A stretch of 64,000 nucleotides of DNA from contig OX235279.1 of assembly GCA_944472155.2 (NCBI GenBank), forward strand, positions 53,727,564 through 53,791,563. Reading direction: 5' to 3'. A program made the translations under genes and the position numbers. The notes under the pieces were generated by a model that did no database searches, had not been told where the DNA came from, and saw only the letters and a list, made by a program, of their open reading frames with translations. Source of the DNA: Trichobilharzia szidati. Taxonomy: Eukaryota; Platyhelminthes; Trematoda; Strigeidida; Schistosomatidae. Position 1 is the first letter of the stretch. The number at the start of each line of letters is the position of its first letter. Positions 48,019 to 60,421 of this stretch are shown here, in pieces.

Positions 48019-48099
48019 TCAATATGACAAAATTTTCAGCTTATCACGGATGCTTCAAGTAATATCTAAGATTCTAAGTCTAGTAATCAAGGGGAAACT

Positions 48100-49410
48100 A
48101 AGTGGAGTTCGTGAAAGAGTCTGATAAACTTACGAAGGTTTCAGACGTGGTAAAGTTGCCTTAATGAAATCTTCAACTTTTGTCAGGTTCTGAAATATAG
48201 AAACACTTGTCGCCGCATAAAACTTATCATGTTTCTTCAGCTGAAGGCGGCATTTAACTATGTCAGGTGACGGATGCTATGGAAACAAATGACTTTGAAG
48301 TGAGCGAGGTAAAAGTCTGTTGTACTAATCGAAGTGTTCTAGTTAAGCCCATGAGAGCTTATGGAATTTTGCCGTCAATACCAAGGGGTTTATTTAACAT
48401 TTATCAACTTGCTGCATATTTAGTGCGGACACGATATCCATCCGTCCATCAAAGGACGTATGAACTATGCAACTGTTCTTTCTGTCCTACTCCACACCTT
48501 GGAGACATGATCTTTAAAGCTGGAAAAAATAAAAATATAGGCGGTTTTCCATCATGTATAGAGGTTGAAACTACATCAAATGTCAAGTACCTTGGACTGA
48601 GTATTTCCTCCGATCTTTCCTGGTCCTCTCACATCTTGCTAGTGACTAGAAAGATGTTTCGCTTAACGTTCTACCTTAGGAAGTTTAGGCAGTCTGGTAT
48701 AAAGCAGTCTTTGCTTTCTCAGTTTGTCAATTCCTGTATTCTACCCATCCCTCTTTACTGCTCCCCATTAATCTTTCCTGGACTACTAAAGAAAGACTTT
48801 GCTTCGCTGCATAGGGCACTAAAAGCTGTTAGTAGGGCAAATGGGATTTCGTTAAACCACAATTGTGGATAGACATATGATGTCATGTAAGAAACTAGCA
48901 AATTCTATATTGTCAGACCCCGAACACCCTCTCCATACGCAGCTCTCTCCTTGCATTTCATCTGGTAGAACTAGAAGCAACTATAGGAAGCTATATGCCA
49001 GGACTACCAAGTATAAAAACTCCACAATACCTTATCTGGCACAGCTGTTATGTGATGAGAAAACTGTTAGGCATGACATGATCAATTTGCTGCGGCACTC
49101 TAACAAATAGTTCCCATTAACTTTTGTTCTCCTTTCTTTGTTACTATTATATTGTTGCTCATATATTCTATTACAGACTAATTTTATATATCATATCCTG
49201 TGGTGCATTGTTTAAATATGTGAATGCAATGCTTTTCTTCTTTATTTCTTTTATTTCTCTTTTTCTCTTTGTTGTTGTTGCTTTATATTTCTAAATCCTT
49301 ATAAAATTTATGAGGTAATTAGATGCAATATTGTAATGAACGCTGAAAATTCCATACCTGTACCACAAATACTGTTTGGAATAAAGCCATTATTATTATT
49401 ATTATTATTA
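48100..49410 (+). mobile_element. CR1-like LINE, 3' half of reverse transcriptase with ATT-repeat tail
   Basis: Plus-strand frames 48267-48872 and 48865-49110 (one frameshift between them) give DMIFKAGKNKN after the lost catalytic site, then VKYLGLSISSDLSWSSHI, FRLTFYLRKFRQSGIKQSLL, HRALKAVSRANGI and CKKLANSILSDPEHPLHTQL, ending RHDMINLLRH. This is the thumb and C-terminal part typical of CR1/Jockey-type elements. The tail has GAACGCTGAAAATTCCATAC, GTTTGGAATAAAG and (ATT)n at 49385-49410. It starts shortly after the EIF2B3 polyadenylation signal, same strand. 5' truncated. Confidence 0.8.
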
Positions 49411-50404
49411 TTCTGTTCAATCTCTCGTTTCAGGTCTAGCAATTAAGTTAGTTGGGCGCAAAATGTTAGGTAGAGAGGGAAAGTCAATTGATGAGTGTGT
49501 TAGGTGGGGCTATAGCTACACGCAGCTAGCCATTTCTTTCCAGCCGAAATACATTGAAGTTTGGGACCGGTTACAGGTGGCTTAATCTACGTGCGTGGGG
49601 TGTGTGTAGACTGCGTGAATTGTGTCTTCAGGATGCCAAGAACCAATAGTTGGGACTGTTGGTGACATGGTTCAATAATTCCTGAGAGGTGTAAATGTAT
49701 CATTGCTTCTTATCGTGCAGTTTCACTGTTCTTCATCTAGTTTTCCTGTCCCCTTACATTTTTATCCTACATTTGTGTGCTTCCCAAATTATGGGATTTA
49801 GATATATGTATTTTCTTGTTCTGTTCCATATTGAAAAGACATTCATTCATATACATATGTGTTGAAATTTGAACCAACTTTCCGTTAATTGTAGGTTTCA
49901 ACTGGTTAGTTTTCCGTTATCAGATCAGATATCATCACCGAATCGTATTATTAGTTTTGTGTAGTTTTCGGGTTTTAAATTTACTATATATGCCTTGATG
50001 TCATGGGATCTGTCAACTAACTGGGTGTTCGTTTCCAAAGGCAGATATTTGAACGTGAAGTAACTGAAGTTGGGATCGTTCTAAACTTGGTGATAGAACT
50101 CATTTCACAGTCATTTGATTACAGTCAATATATCAGTCAAATTTGTTTTCAATACAAGTTTCATACTTACAGCAAAGTTGGTTGTTTCTTTAGCTGTTGG
50201 TGAGAAATTATTAGACAATCTTGGATCAGTGTAACAGGTGGTGATTGATTGAAGGTAGTGAAGCAGAAATTTGAGCCGCTGCTGGATTCAAAATTGTTAA
50301 CTAGCCCGAAGCCGTCTGCGATTTCTGTGTATGAAGCTAGGTATGGAATGGGTTGATCGACACATCTTCTGTACCTAGGTTAAGCACACATCATCCGTTA
50401 AAAA
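49411..50404. other. No gene recognised
   Basis: Nothing seen. Confidence 0.4.
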
Positions 50405-50470
50405 CGATATTCTGTCTGAGATTCCAACCTGCGTCACACGTTGGTGTAGTCAGCGATTTAATCACTTAGT
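50405..50470 (-). repeat. tRNA-like SINE fragment of a second type
   Basis: On the minus strand, AACTAAGTGATTAAATCGC (A-box-like) is followed by GTGTGACGCAGGTTGGAATC (B-box-like, one base off). It has no relation to the SMalpha head. It matches the motif at 47120-47145. Confidence 0.45.
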
Positions 50471-51633
50471 TATTCCAAGTTATGTGTATACTGAACTGAA
50501 TTGGTATGAATAAGCTGGGAATAGATATTTCTTACATGGAATGTGCCTGGACGTTTTATATTACAGGCTACTCCAGATATGAGACCACTTATTTAAATTG
50601 TCACACCTCAGTGTAGCACAGATATGGCCACCTGGAGCAGATAGGCGTCTAAAGGAATCACACGAAAATATTTCGAATGAAAGTAGGTGCCATTACGACT
50701 GATCCGGCGCTACACTACTCGTTTAATGACTGACTCCTTACACCATGAAAACGTCTACCAAAAAAAAAACTTTTATAGTTTAGTCTACTACATTGTGCAA
50801 TGTTATCAGTGATTCTGGTTCCCTAAACAGATCTGTCTTGTCTACACAAAGTTGTTATTGAAATACTTTGAAATATTAAAGTTCAATGATACTGGGTAAT
50901 TTAAGTAACTCATACAAGTCAGACAAACATGGGATGTAGATAAACTGCACAGTTGTCCAAGATGCCTCAGTCCGAATTCGCACGTTAAGTATAAAGAATA
51001 AAACCTGACTGAGAAATCAGAATCATACATTTAAAGGTTGAAGAAATAAAGCCAGTAGTGAAAAGTGTTGTCACACTTAAAGTAGAGATAAGGTATTAGC
51101 GTCATTACAACGTATTCCGAACCATAACACATCGTATCTTCAATCCTTCATTTATCTACATTAATTTATACTGTCGAGATTAATAGGGGAATAGGAAACC
51201 CTTCTCTTTTATCCAAGTTAAATCCAATTCAGTTAATATAGTCTATCTGCTAGTGAAAGTTTCCAATTTGCACTCAACTCCGAGTTTGATATGTCCAATT
51301 TTTGCTGCTGTACAGTATTTGTCTGTAATAGTTGACTGACTTCTAGAAAGTTTGAAATTTCACCAGAAATTGAGTCTCGTCTGATTACTGGATTAAGAGA
51401 AATGTAAATACATTATCGATACGTCTATTCGCTGTTTTTTATTCTAATTATTTTATCTGGTAATCTGAAGCCAACATTAAACAACGAGCTCAAAATCCAC
51501 GTAATTACCATCACTTTGACATAAAAAAATAAACAGGTCAAATATTTGGTTTAAAAAAATACCATTAATTCAAAATATTCTTATGTGAACTTAAGCTTAA
51601 TTTCTCTTTGTTTTTGTTTACACTTTTTGATCA
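50471..51633. other. No gene recognised; 3' side of the 648-residue gene
   Basis: The minus-strand 3' untranslated region of the gene at 51634 should lie here; a minus-strand AATAAA occurs at about 51436. Nothing else seen. Confidence 0.4.
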
Positions 51634-53580
51634 TTATGAGTTCTTCAAGTTGCTACCTTGATCTGCTAACCCCCACAATAGATAGGTAGCTCCGTGTTTC
51701 TTGTGAGTACTCACTTGACTGAATACAGTTTTATTCTGCTTCTCATTAGTTTCAGGCATTTTTGTAAACAATAAGAAGGGTTCAAATCTTATAGAACCTG
51801 TGAGATGCATTTTCGACGCTTTTATTATCGGACTTTCCTCTCCAGACTTCTCTAGTAAAGGTGAATTGCAACTGGAAATAGGCATAACATCTCCTTCAGG
51901 TTTTGCTGTTATATTTTCTAGCATTGGTTGTCCTGTATAAATACTATTGTGACTTCTACGTAAGAGAACTGCCTTCACGAGTACAGTAGGTTCAAAATCT
52001 TCACTTTGTGATAAAAATGATTGTACTACTGTTTTTGTTTCGTAGATGTCATTATCCCTGATATAACGGATGTTGATAATGTTAGACACTTCAAAATAGT
52101 AATTCTGTTGAACGAGACCTAGTGCATTAATCACACATGGAACACTAGTATATACTGTATCGTAGTTCATGTCATGCAGTATTGAATACAGTTTTGTGAA
52201 TACGACACCAATTTTTAATTGCTTCATCTCTGTCGTCACATTTCGTTCCAATGGTGATTTTCTGGACATTATTGAATATTCTGGTTGTTTCAGTTCAACA
52301 AGTTTTTCACTGGTTGGTTGATTGCCTGATGCTGGAACACTTGATGCGCAAAAATTCAAATAGTTTGCCTTGATGTATTCCGTCAAAGCTCTGTCTATAG
52401 GATATGGAAATTCATTAGTAGTGTAACATGCAGATGGTGTATCATCTTTATATGAATTCTTCTGTTCTGATGACACACTATTCCTAGTCAACCTGTTTAC
52501 TTCACTGGTTTTATTATTCTCGAAAATATCTGAGTTCGCTGGACATTGACAGTCAAATGAAGGGTAAGCTTTCGATACTGTTTGAATCACACTTTTTTTA
52601 ACACTTCTTGTTTTTGTACCCACTGATTCATAAATCAACGGATCAAAGTTTTCTACACTCTCCTTAGTAAAACTGATTTTGTTAGTGTATTCTCCAGACT
52701 GCTCCTCCAGTGTATCTTTCTTATCCTCCTTCATGCTTTCTTCAGAAGTTAGAAAACAACACTTATCAGCTGAAAAATCAACGTTGTTGTTTTCACAGCA
52801 TGTGTCCCAAGAGTTCTCCTGTTGATATATCCTGTGTATATTCCCTTCAATAAGGTTGCGTAGTATGCTGGTAGGGGCTACTTGCTTACTTGAAATAATC
52901 TTACTCTGTGGTGGTACGTTAGTGCTATAATTTTGTTGACTGAAAATTATTGGACAGTTCGGCGAGGTTGAAGGACGCAGCTCATCTGGTAAAGTTTTAT
53001 TCAGCAGTGCTTCTAACTGATTCAGATGTTCAGTAACGGTTCTATGCATATAAACTTCATTATTAGAATGTAGTTGTTGCGGCGAAAAACGGTGCTCCAT
53101 TATTGTACGCAATCTTAAATACCATGCATATATTTCTAACATGTCATTGTACCTAATATAACATTGGCAGGTACAAGTGTCACTTCTTCCATTAGTCATA
53201 CGCTCATTACTTTTTGTCCGATTGATCAAGTGCCATGAAACCGGCAAATGTGAGGATGAATTATCGCTATTATTATTTTCTGTCATTATATTTCTACCGT
53301 CAGCCAGATAAGAGCATTTTTGAGTGTTATTTGTAGAAAATCCTGACAGTTCTGGTCCGTGTGACTTACCTGATGAACTGAGAGGAGCATTCAACTTTAC
53401 CTTTAGATGTTTGTGACTTTTCAATTCGCTCGGACGTGAATTTATTCTAACACTTGAATTCCATGGAATCTTTCCGCTTAGATTTTGTTTGATTTTGTCT
53501 GGTTTCCTATTTTGGCTTACTTTATATTCTGATGTTAACTGCTTCATACTCTGTTGACCATTATTATACTTATTTGACAT
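51634..53580 (-). CDS. Hypothetical protein, 648 residues, single exon
   Basis: A 1947-base uninterrupted frame in AT-rich DNA, from ATG at 53580-53578 (MSNKYNNGQQSMKQ) to the stop at 51634. I do not recognise the family. The N-terminal 110 residues are Ser/Asn/Lys-rich and look disordered. About residues 130-200 hold a Cys-containing and helical stretch (CTCQCYIRYNDMLEIYAWYL, then EHLNQLEALLNKTLPDELRP). The middle (about 230-430) is acidic and polar. A more hydrophobic, probably folded part follows at about 455-560 (KIGVVFTKLYSILHDMNYDT, VYTSVPCVINALG, FEVSNIINIRYIRDNDIYET, VLVKAVLLRRSH). No signal peptide or membrane segment is evident. It shows no transposon motif, so it is more likely a host gene, perhaps lineage-specific. 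The start could be preceded by another exon. Confidence 0.8.
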   Translation of the reverse strand: MSNKYNNGQQSMKQLTSEYKVSQNRKPDKIKQNLSGKIPWNSSVRINSRPSELKSHKHLKVKLNAPLSSSGKSHGPELSGFSTNNTQKCSYLADGRNIMTENNNSDNSSSHLPVSWHLINRTKSNERMTNGRSDTCTCQCYIRYNDMLEIYAWYLRLRTIMEHRFSPQQLHSNNEVYMHRTVTEHLNQLEALLNKTLPDELRPSTSPNCPIIFSQQNYSTNVPPQSKIISSKQVAPTSILRNLIEGNIHRIYQQENSWDTCCENNNVDFSADKCCFLTSEESMKEDKKDTLEEQSGEYTNKISFTKESVENFDPLIYESVGTKTRSVKKSVIQTVSKAYPSFDCQCPANSDIFENNKTSEVNRLTRNSVSSEQKNSYKDDTPSACYTTNEFPYPIDRALTEYIKANYLNFCASSVPASGNQPTSEKLVELKQPEYSIMSRKSPLERNVTTEMKQLKIGVVFTKLYSILHDMNYDTVYTSVPCVINALGLVQQNYYFEVSNIINIRYIRDNDIYETKTVVQSFLSQSEDFEPTVLVKAVLLRRSHNSIYTGQPMLENITAKPEGDVMPISSCNSPLLEKSGEESPIIKASKMHLTGSIRFEPFLLFTKMPETNEKQNKTVFSQVSTHKKHGATYLLWGLADQGSNLKNS

Positions 53581-53859
53581 ATTCCCCGCAAAATTCTAGT
53601 ATCTCTTACATTTGTTGCGTGAGTTTACAATCTATCGACTAGTATTTCGTTATAAATCAATAAAAATCAACTGATTCATATGACTTACGGGAAAAGCAAG
53701 CTTTACAAATAATGTTAATGTTTATATTCTGTGGTTTTTAGTAGTAAAATGGAAATTTCCAGTCTTTGAAGAATGTTTTTAAGCAGTATATGTGAAGAAT
53801 GTCATCTCCGTAATTTACCAAAATAAAAGTAAACTCATGATGTAATCATATAATATATC
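53581..53859. other. Upstream region of the 648-residue gene
   Basis: A short AT-rich gap between that gene's start and PLE copy C. No clear TATA box was identified. Confidence 0.4.
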
Positions 53860-55615
53860 GGTGCCAGAGACGATGAAAGTTGGTAAATCCATTCATAGAC
53901 ATTTGTATACGCGGCAACAGTTTCATTTGAGGTTACTCAAAGTTCTTAAATCAGTGAAGTTTTTCGCTCGTTCAAAAGCCAGAATATCTGTACACTTTCA
54001 TACAGTTCATTCATCCAATCTAATTAAGTTAGAAAAGCTAAATGATGATAAGACCTATACTAAAATGTTAGTCCAGGAATATACTGTGAAATGTGTGTTT
54101 ACATATGTTGTCATAATGAGGGATATGAACTCAACATATAAACCTATGTTAGCTTTAGATGTCATGTCACTGTTTACCAATGTCCAGTTTATAGAAAAAG
54201 TCTACTGTATATATGAACAATTTATTGAAGGAAAGATAAATATTTGGATTGCAGCAATGAAGTTGAAAAAGCTACTGCTACAATGTGCGATGAACATTTA
54301 CGTTATGTGTAAACAAAGGGTTTTATCGACAACTATGTGCGTTCACGATCGATTCCCGTCTTAGTTCCCTATTATAGAAATGGGAAAGTGATCTTCTTAG
54401 CCTTAGAGAGACACTGAATAAGCTTGGATATATCTAAACGATACGTTTATCGTTTGTGGTAAGAACTTCTATAAACAGGATCTAATCCAAAACTGTAATA
54501 TTCATCGAGCCATTAAATTTATCTGCAAAGAAGAATAGCAAAGTTGCATTTAGTCTCTGAATGTTTCTGCCAAGAGGACAGATGAAAATATCTTTAGGCA
54601 TACTGTGTGGGATAACTTCATACTTATATCGTACAAACGCAGTTTTATTCACTGTCCTCATCGTGAAGAAGGACTCATATGATGAAGAAACAGTAGACCT
54701 GAAGAGTATAGCGCGTTTATGCTCACAATTTTGCTAGAAGGTGTATATGTAGAAAAACCGATAAAATGTATGGTGATATAGCGAATAAGAAGAAGCTTTA
54801 CTTAAAAGAAGAGTTTGAAGGCAACATATCTAGTGATTTATACTGAATCTCTGACTGAGTAAGTTACAGAACTACATAACAGTTTCTCAAACAGACCTGT
54901 AGTGACTCAGCGTATCAAAGACAAACTACTGATGATGGTTACGTCAGTGTGTGCGTACAAATTCTGCTGCTCCTCTGGAAGTAGTTATATGGACTATACT
55001 CAGAGGGATTTTTCTTTACTAACCGATAAGCATACACCAGTTTGGCTCGGAAAAGAAATAGCCAGATCACATTTGCTGGATGTTGAACACCATATCTAAA
55101 CAGAAGAAACATTTACGGTAATACACCTAGTGACATACAATTTGCCTAAATGGTAAGGGATTATATGTCTTATTCATCACTGAAAACTGTAAGAGTCAAC
55201 AAGATGAAACGTAGCCTATGAGTTCGAAAACGTACACTCACCCCTTGGTGTACCATAAGATCATCATGGACGTAACTCATGTCTAAATGTCTTAATATAT
55301 CTTCTCTTTCTTTTTCACCTCCTTGAAATCACTTCATTATTATTGTTATTATGATTTGCCACACTTTGATTTTACACTAAAATCATCCTATCTGTTGTTG
55401 TATTTGCATTGTTTTTCAAACACGTCACTTAATCATTTTGTCTAACTGTTCATAATTTTCATACGCTTTTCGTTTATTCACGGTCAATTCGGCCATTCCT
55501 GACATAACTACAAATTTGGCTACTGTGTGATGGTGTTTATGGATATAAAAGTGTAGAGACTGAGGAAGAAGTAAATGAAAACAACTATTCTCTCAAATCT
55601 GTCATTTTCTACTAA
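53860..55615 (+). mobile_element. Penelope-like element copy C, strongly decayed
   Basis: The first frame (53861-54364) contains YKPMLALDVMSLFTNVQFIE, close to the PLE motif S-x-D-V-x-SLFTN-V-P. Near 54902-55099 the GIY-YIG tail start is seen: QRIKDKLLMMVTSVCAYKF, CCSSGSSYMDYTQRD and TPVWLGKE. Between them the frame is broken many times, and CGARYVGRT-type residues are altered. The 3' part to about 55615 has ACTGAGGAAGAAGTAAATG, similar to the ends of copies A and B. Confidence 0.75.
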
Positions 55616-56604
55616 GGATAAATTGTGGTTAAAAACAGCAGATATTTGGTTGTCTTTTAATAAATTATGAGATTGAAGGAGGGTTTATTTCTACCTCCTT
55701 ACACTAAATGACAAAATAAACCTGTTGGAAATGGATATTATGTAACGTTCATGGACTGATTAGTTATATTGCAGTCTCATCGCCTAACTCAAAATTAATT
55801 CAGCTTTCAGCACGTAATTCCATATAAGTTTGTTTATCAGATATATCACACAGTAAAACAGTATTATTTGTCTGTGTCAATTTGGCTTATGCGAGTCAGT
55901 AGCGTAGTTATTTTGTCTTTGCTTCTGGAACCTAATCCCGAGAAAAATAACACTACCAAAGATATATATATACATATATGTAGATATAGCTATTGTTAGT
56001 ATATGAAACAGCTTTGTTACCTCTATTGCCTCCCTAATTCCAGACCATTCGATATCCAGAAGGATTATTTTCGTTTTATTTTTATGCTACTTAAGTAGTG
56101 TACGGAAAACATAAGAAATATATATTTTACGGAAATCGTCCATCACATTGCATCCTTGTCCCAAATACCGAGGGACGTATTCACTGTATGGTTGCTTTAT
56201 TCAATTAACAATGCTTATTAAAGCATTGAGGAATTCATGCTATTTTTTGGTTTGAACTCTCATTACACGCCTAATAAAAAAAAATATTTGTCCTACAAAT
56301 GATTTCATTGAGGTTAAATTTTGTTTAGAAGAATCAAGCCTTAGACATGTGCGAGTATATTTCTAACAGTGAGTTGCATTTACATAAGCAGTTGATACAT
56401 GTTATAAATTATAAGTGTCAAAAGATCAGTTGTTATCCACTCTCTGATTGTTTTGTAATTCAATTCAACACGTGTTCGCCTATTTTACCTCATACAGAAG
56501 GCAGTTTTAGCCTCTGAGACAGGATTACCATCTTAAACCTGACATACGTTGTATTTCTACGTCTCTAACTTCCAAACATTTACGAACTAAAGTTATCTGT
56601 AGTG
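55616..56604. other. No gene recognised
   Basis: AT-rich, with a TA-rich tract near 55965. Nothing else seen. Confidence 0.4.
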
Positions 56605-59585
56605 ACTTTTGAAAAAACCATATGATTATTATTCCCTTGAGTTCCGAGTGGAACATAGGACTTCAACAACACATCTCCACTTTGTCCAATCTTCTGCCGT
56701 CCTCTTCATCTGGGTCCAAGATTGCCCAAACTCTCTCACCTCTTCCTCACGCGATCTCCTCCATGTCACCCACCCTCTCACAGATGACCCACTCGGATTC
56801 CACTCGAGTGATGGCCTGCATTGCACGCGATTTCATTCGACAGCCTCCTCAATGTATGCCCGATCAATCCATCTCCATTTTCTCCTACATATTTGTTGAG
56901 CGGTCGGCTCTTGGTTGGTTTGTTTCCACAGTTTCTTGTTATTAATTCTTTCTGGCCATTTGATCTTCAGTATGGAGCGAAGGCAGCTGTTGATGAAAGC
57001 CGGAAACCTGCTGGAAATCCTTTTCGTGACACCCACTGCAAGTTTCCGTCCCGTATAGAAGGAGGGACTTCACATTGGTGTTTAAAATCCGAATCTTGTT
57101 CCTTATGTTGACTGTAGAAGATTTCCAAACTGGTTTCAGGTTGATGAAGGAGTATCTCGCCTTTCCGATCCTGCCTGTAGTTAAAACGATGCTTCCTAAC
57201 CGGTTAAGTGAAGGAGGTGACCTCTGTTAAATCTCTCCCGCTCATGGTGATTGGTGCTGGTTGTTGTTGTTGTTGATGTTGATGTTGGTTACCTTCATCT
57301 CCTCAGTTTTCTCTATGTTCACCTGGAGTTCTGTCTTCACTGCCTCTGCAGCCAGTTTGCTGGTTTTCACCTGTAAGGCTTCGAGTTTTCGTGACATCAG
57401 ACATATATCATCTACGAAATCTAGACCTTCTAGTCTTCTTATCGGTGGTCCAGCGTATTCCTGTCTACTTGCTCCCAAGCACAGTCTGACGTATAATCCA
57501 GTGCACCACAATCAAGAATATCATCGGTGACAATAGACAGGCAGCTTGTCTTACTCCTGTATGTACTTCGAATGCCTCGATGAGTTTTCCGTTGTGGATC
57601 ACATGACATTAGGCATTGAATCTAACTAGTTCTGGTTGGCGGAGTTCTATATCCTTTATTCTCTCCAGGATGATGCGACTCAGTATTTTACTCGGCGTCG
57701 ACAAGAGCATGATTCCACGCCAGTTCTCGCAGAGTAAGGCGTGAGTCGCCTTTCTTTGGCAGCTTGACGAGCTAGCCATTCTTCCGGTCGGTAGGTACCT
57801 TTCCTTCTTTCCGAAATGTTTGCAATAATGGCGTGAGCACATCAGCGACAGCCTCTAAGTCCGTTTACTGTGCTTCAGGGGGAATTCTGTCTGGTTCTGC
57901 TGCCTTCCCGGACTGTACTTCAGTAGCTTGATCGCATTCAGGATGTCTGCTTCCATTGGAGGATTGGTGTCTACTGGCATGCAGTTCTGTGCGTGTTGTT
58001 GATGGTGGTGATATTTCTGGCCGAGTTGCAGGTGATGGTCGATTCAGGAGTGCTTTGAAGTGATCAGTCCATTGTTTTATTTGTTTCTCCTCCTTGTTGA
58101 TCAGGTTCCTTTTGAGCATCTTTTATTGGTTTCGTCATCTGGTTATTCGATATAATGTTCCGAGGTCTGTTTTACCCGCGACCTGCCTGTTCTGTTTCAG
58201 CTGCCAGTGTGTCGTAGAATGGTCTTTTGTCTTTCCTAGCATTCTTCTTCACCTCTTTATTCACTGCAGTGTACATCGAACTCAGCTTCTCCTTCTGTTG
58301 CCCATCTTCTCTTTCACCATCCTCCTCTCCTCTCTTCTATTAGCTTCTAGGTGATGTCCGTTCACAGTCATTCCTCGTCTTGTCTCTTCTTTCTTCCTAG
58401 AACAGTTGTACACGGTTCCTTGAATATTGCCTTCAGAGAGTTCCAATATTCTTCCAAGCAGGTTTCCTCGGTGATAACACGTGGTGTCTCCGACTTTGCT
58501 CTAATTTGATCTGTAGCGAAGGCATCCCCCGTGGTTTTGTCCTTCAGTTTCTGAATGTTAAACTTCAATTGTGGCCTGTCTCCAGATGTTTTGAAGGATT
58601 TCAGCTTCACCCTGAAGGTTCCGTGAAACAGATGATGATCTGAGGCCACATCTGTGTCCCTTCTGGACTCTGTGTCCAGCTGACTGGCTGCGTCTCCACT
58701 TCCTTGAACAGCATTGAGATGAAATCTATCTGGTTTATGGTATGTCCATCAGGCGAAATCCATATTGCTTTATGTATATCCTTTTGTTTGTACACGCTCA
58801 CTCCGATCACCATAGCTCAAAAGTCTGAGAATAATTCTCCGTTCTCATTCATTTCTCCGAGAGCCTCTCGACCCATGATGAGTCCCCTTCTCGTATTATC
58901 TGCTCCCAGTTTGGTGTTCATATCGCCCATGAGGATTTTGATGTCATCATTTGGGATGTTGCTCATTACTGTTTGTAGTTGTCTGTAAAATTCTTCCTTC
59001 TTCTCTTGTTTCGCGTTGTTTGTAGCACTGTGCGTAGCATTGGATAATTGTGACCTTCCTCCCTTGCTGTTGAGTTGAGTCTTGCTTTCGTGATACTGCA
59101 GGATGCAATTGGTTCCCACTGCATTATGGCATTATGGCTGTCACTGGTGACATCATGATAACCACTGCCTCAGTGTGCTCGTGGTTGTCGTCTGGGTGAC
59201 CGGAGTAGATTACTGACTCTCTCTCTAGTCGACGAATTGGATAATCCACATCCGTTTCACCTGCTTTCGCAGATACCCAGAACTTGCATGCCATATCTTC
59301 GCATTTCGTTGGCTACCTGAGCAACCTTCCCAGCCAGCCTCGTACATTGTACGGACATTCCACGTCCCCATTCTTATTCTTGTTTTCGTAGAGAGAAGAC
59401 ATATCGGCTGACTGGCTTCTCGAAGGCTTTCGCCAGCCCACGTCATTTTGCCTCCACGATTCCAGATTAGAATAAGATCCTTCTAAAAATTTTTTTATTT
59501 CTAATATATTTTTTGTGTTGAAGTTTCTCTAGCAGTTCGATAGGTTTAGTGGTGTGGGGTTGCTAGCAAGTTAGTTAACTAGACA
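56605..59585 (-). mobile_element. RTE-clade (SR2-like) retrotransposon copy 2, nearly full length
   Basis: On the minus strand: leader with TTGCTAGCAACCCCACACC and GCTAGAGAAACTTCAACAC (59580-59495); endonuclease from RIRMGTWNVRTMYEAG (about 59385) through ILMGDMNTKLGADN and GREALGEMNENGELFSDF (58817-58990); linker; RT with NWRGIMLLSTPSKILSRIIL (about 57700), LEGLDFVDDICLMSRKLEAL (FVDD box, about 57420); C-terminus WNPSGSSVRGWVTWRRSREE and CSTRNSRE (56829-56629). The 3' end has CCTATGTTCCACTCGGAACT followed by ATAATAATC. Compared with RTE copies elsewhere, the first part of the RT palm is deleted at about 57620. Frames are broken; inactive. Confidence 0.88.
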
Positions 59586-59587
59586 AG

Positions 59588-59690
59588 GTTACTTGGGCAC
59601 TGTGGTAGAGTATAATTCCATTGTGGATACAATTTTTATTTGGATAAATTCTCAGTGTTACACAGTAATATATACTGTTGACGTTTATAT
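59588..59690 (+). repeat. PLE-linked terminal repeat, first arm of an inverted pair
   Basis: CTTGGGCACTGTGGTAGAGT, ATAAATTCTCAGTGTTACAC, ATACTGTTGACGTTT. The opposite arm is at 59925-60035. The SINE at 59694 was inserted between them or cut this arm. Confidence 0.75.
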
Positions 59691-59693
59691 AGA

Positions 59694-59892
59694 TGCTTCG
59701 GTGGCACAGTGGTTAGGACTCTCGCCGACCATGCACATGGTCCGGGGTTCGATCCCCTGCCGACGCACACCTGATATCTATGGTCGGCCTGCGAAATTTG
59801 GGGTACCGATATCACAATCTGTAAATTCCATACCTGTACCGAAAATACGGTGTGGAATCAAGCTGTAATCGGAAATTAAAAAAAAAATAAAC
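59694..59892 (+). mobile_element. SMalpha-type tRNA-like SINE, subfamily A
   Basis: Head TGCTTCGGTGGCACAGTGGT, B box GGTTCGATCCC, CCGACGCA. Body A: ATCTATGGTCGGCCTGCG, TCTGTAAATTCCATACCTGT, ATACGGTGTGGAATCAAGC, A-rich end. Confidence 0.93.
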
Positions 59893-59919
59893 AAAGTCAG
59901 AAAGTTGGGTGAGTACCTT

Positions 59920-60040
59920 GATGTGCTTATGTGCAAAAAATTGTGCTCGAAACTTTATCAGTAAATATTACTGTATAACACTGTGAGACTTTATCAAAAT
60001 AAATTTTTATCCATAATGGATTTACACCGTGCCAGTCCTT
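59920..60040 (-). repeat. PLE-linked terminal repeat, second arm of the pair
   Basis: Plus-strand reading TTGTGCTCGAAACTTTATCA, GTAAATATTACTG, CACTGTGAGACTTTATCAA, TTTTTATCCATAATGGAT. It is inverted relative to 59588-59690 and more diverged than the pair at 60325. Confidence 0.75.
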
Positions 60041-60324
60041 ACTAAACGTAATTTGCCCCGTTACCCGTCAAACCAATAAACCTAACTTGTACGTACTGAC
60101 GACAAAAAGTAGATTGAAAAGATTCAGTTAACTGGAAATATACTCTGATGAGCAGTATGTTTGAGTAAAATGGAAAGTCAGGATTATTCAGAGAAGGAGA
60201 CTTAGAATTTACCTTTCGATTAAGATTTCATTCAAGGGTGTGATTAAGTTCATTTGAATTCGTGATTACTTTTCCAAACTATACTTTTCTAAATCTAAAT
60301 ATATGGTGAAACATTTTCATCCAC
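60041..60324. repeat. Dispersed repeat shared with 1083-1200, then unassigned
   Basis: 60087-60190 (GTACTGACGACAAAAAGTAG; CAGTATGTTTGAGTAAAAT) is similar to 1083-1200. Class unknown. Confidence 0.5.
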
Positions 60325-60420
60325 TCCATAATGGATAAGATTTTATTTTGATAAATCACACAGTGTAGTACAGTTATATTAACTGATGACGTTTCGAGCA
60401 CAAACTATTGCTCATAATCA
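60325..60420 (+). repeat. Left arm of a perfect inverted repeat (PLE-linked)
   Basis: 96 bases, TCCATAATGGATAAG to GCTCATAATCA, identical by eye to the reverse complement of 60788-60883. It includes CTGATGACGTTTCGAGCACA. Confidence 0.9.
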
Positions 60421-60421
60421 T

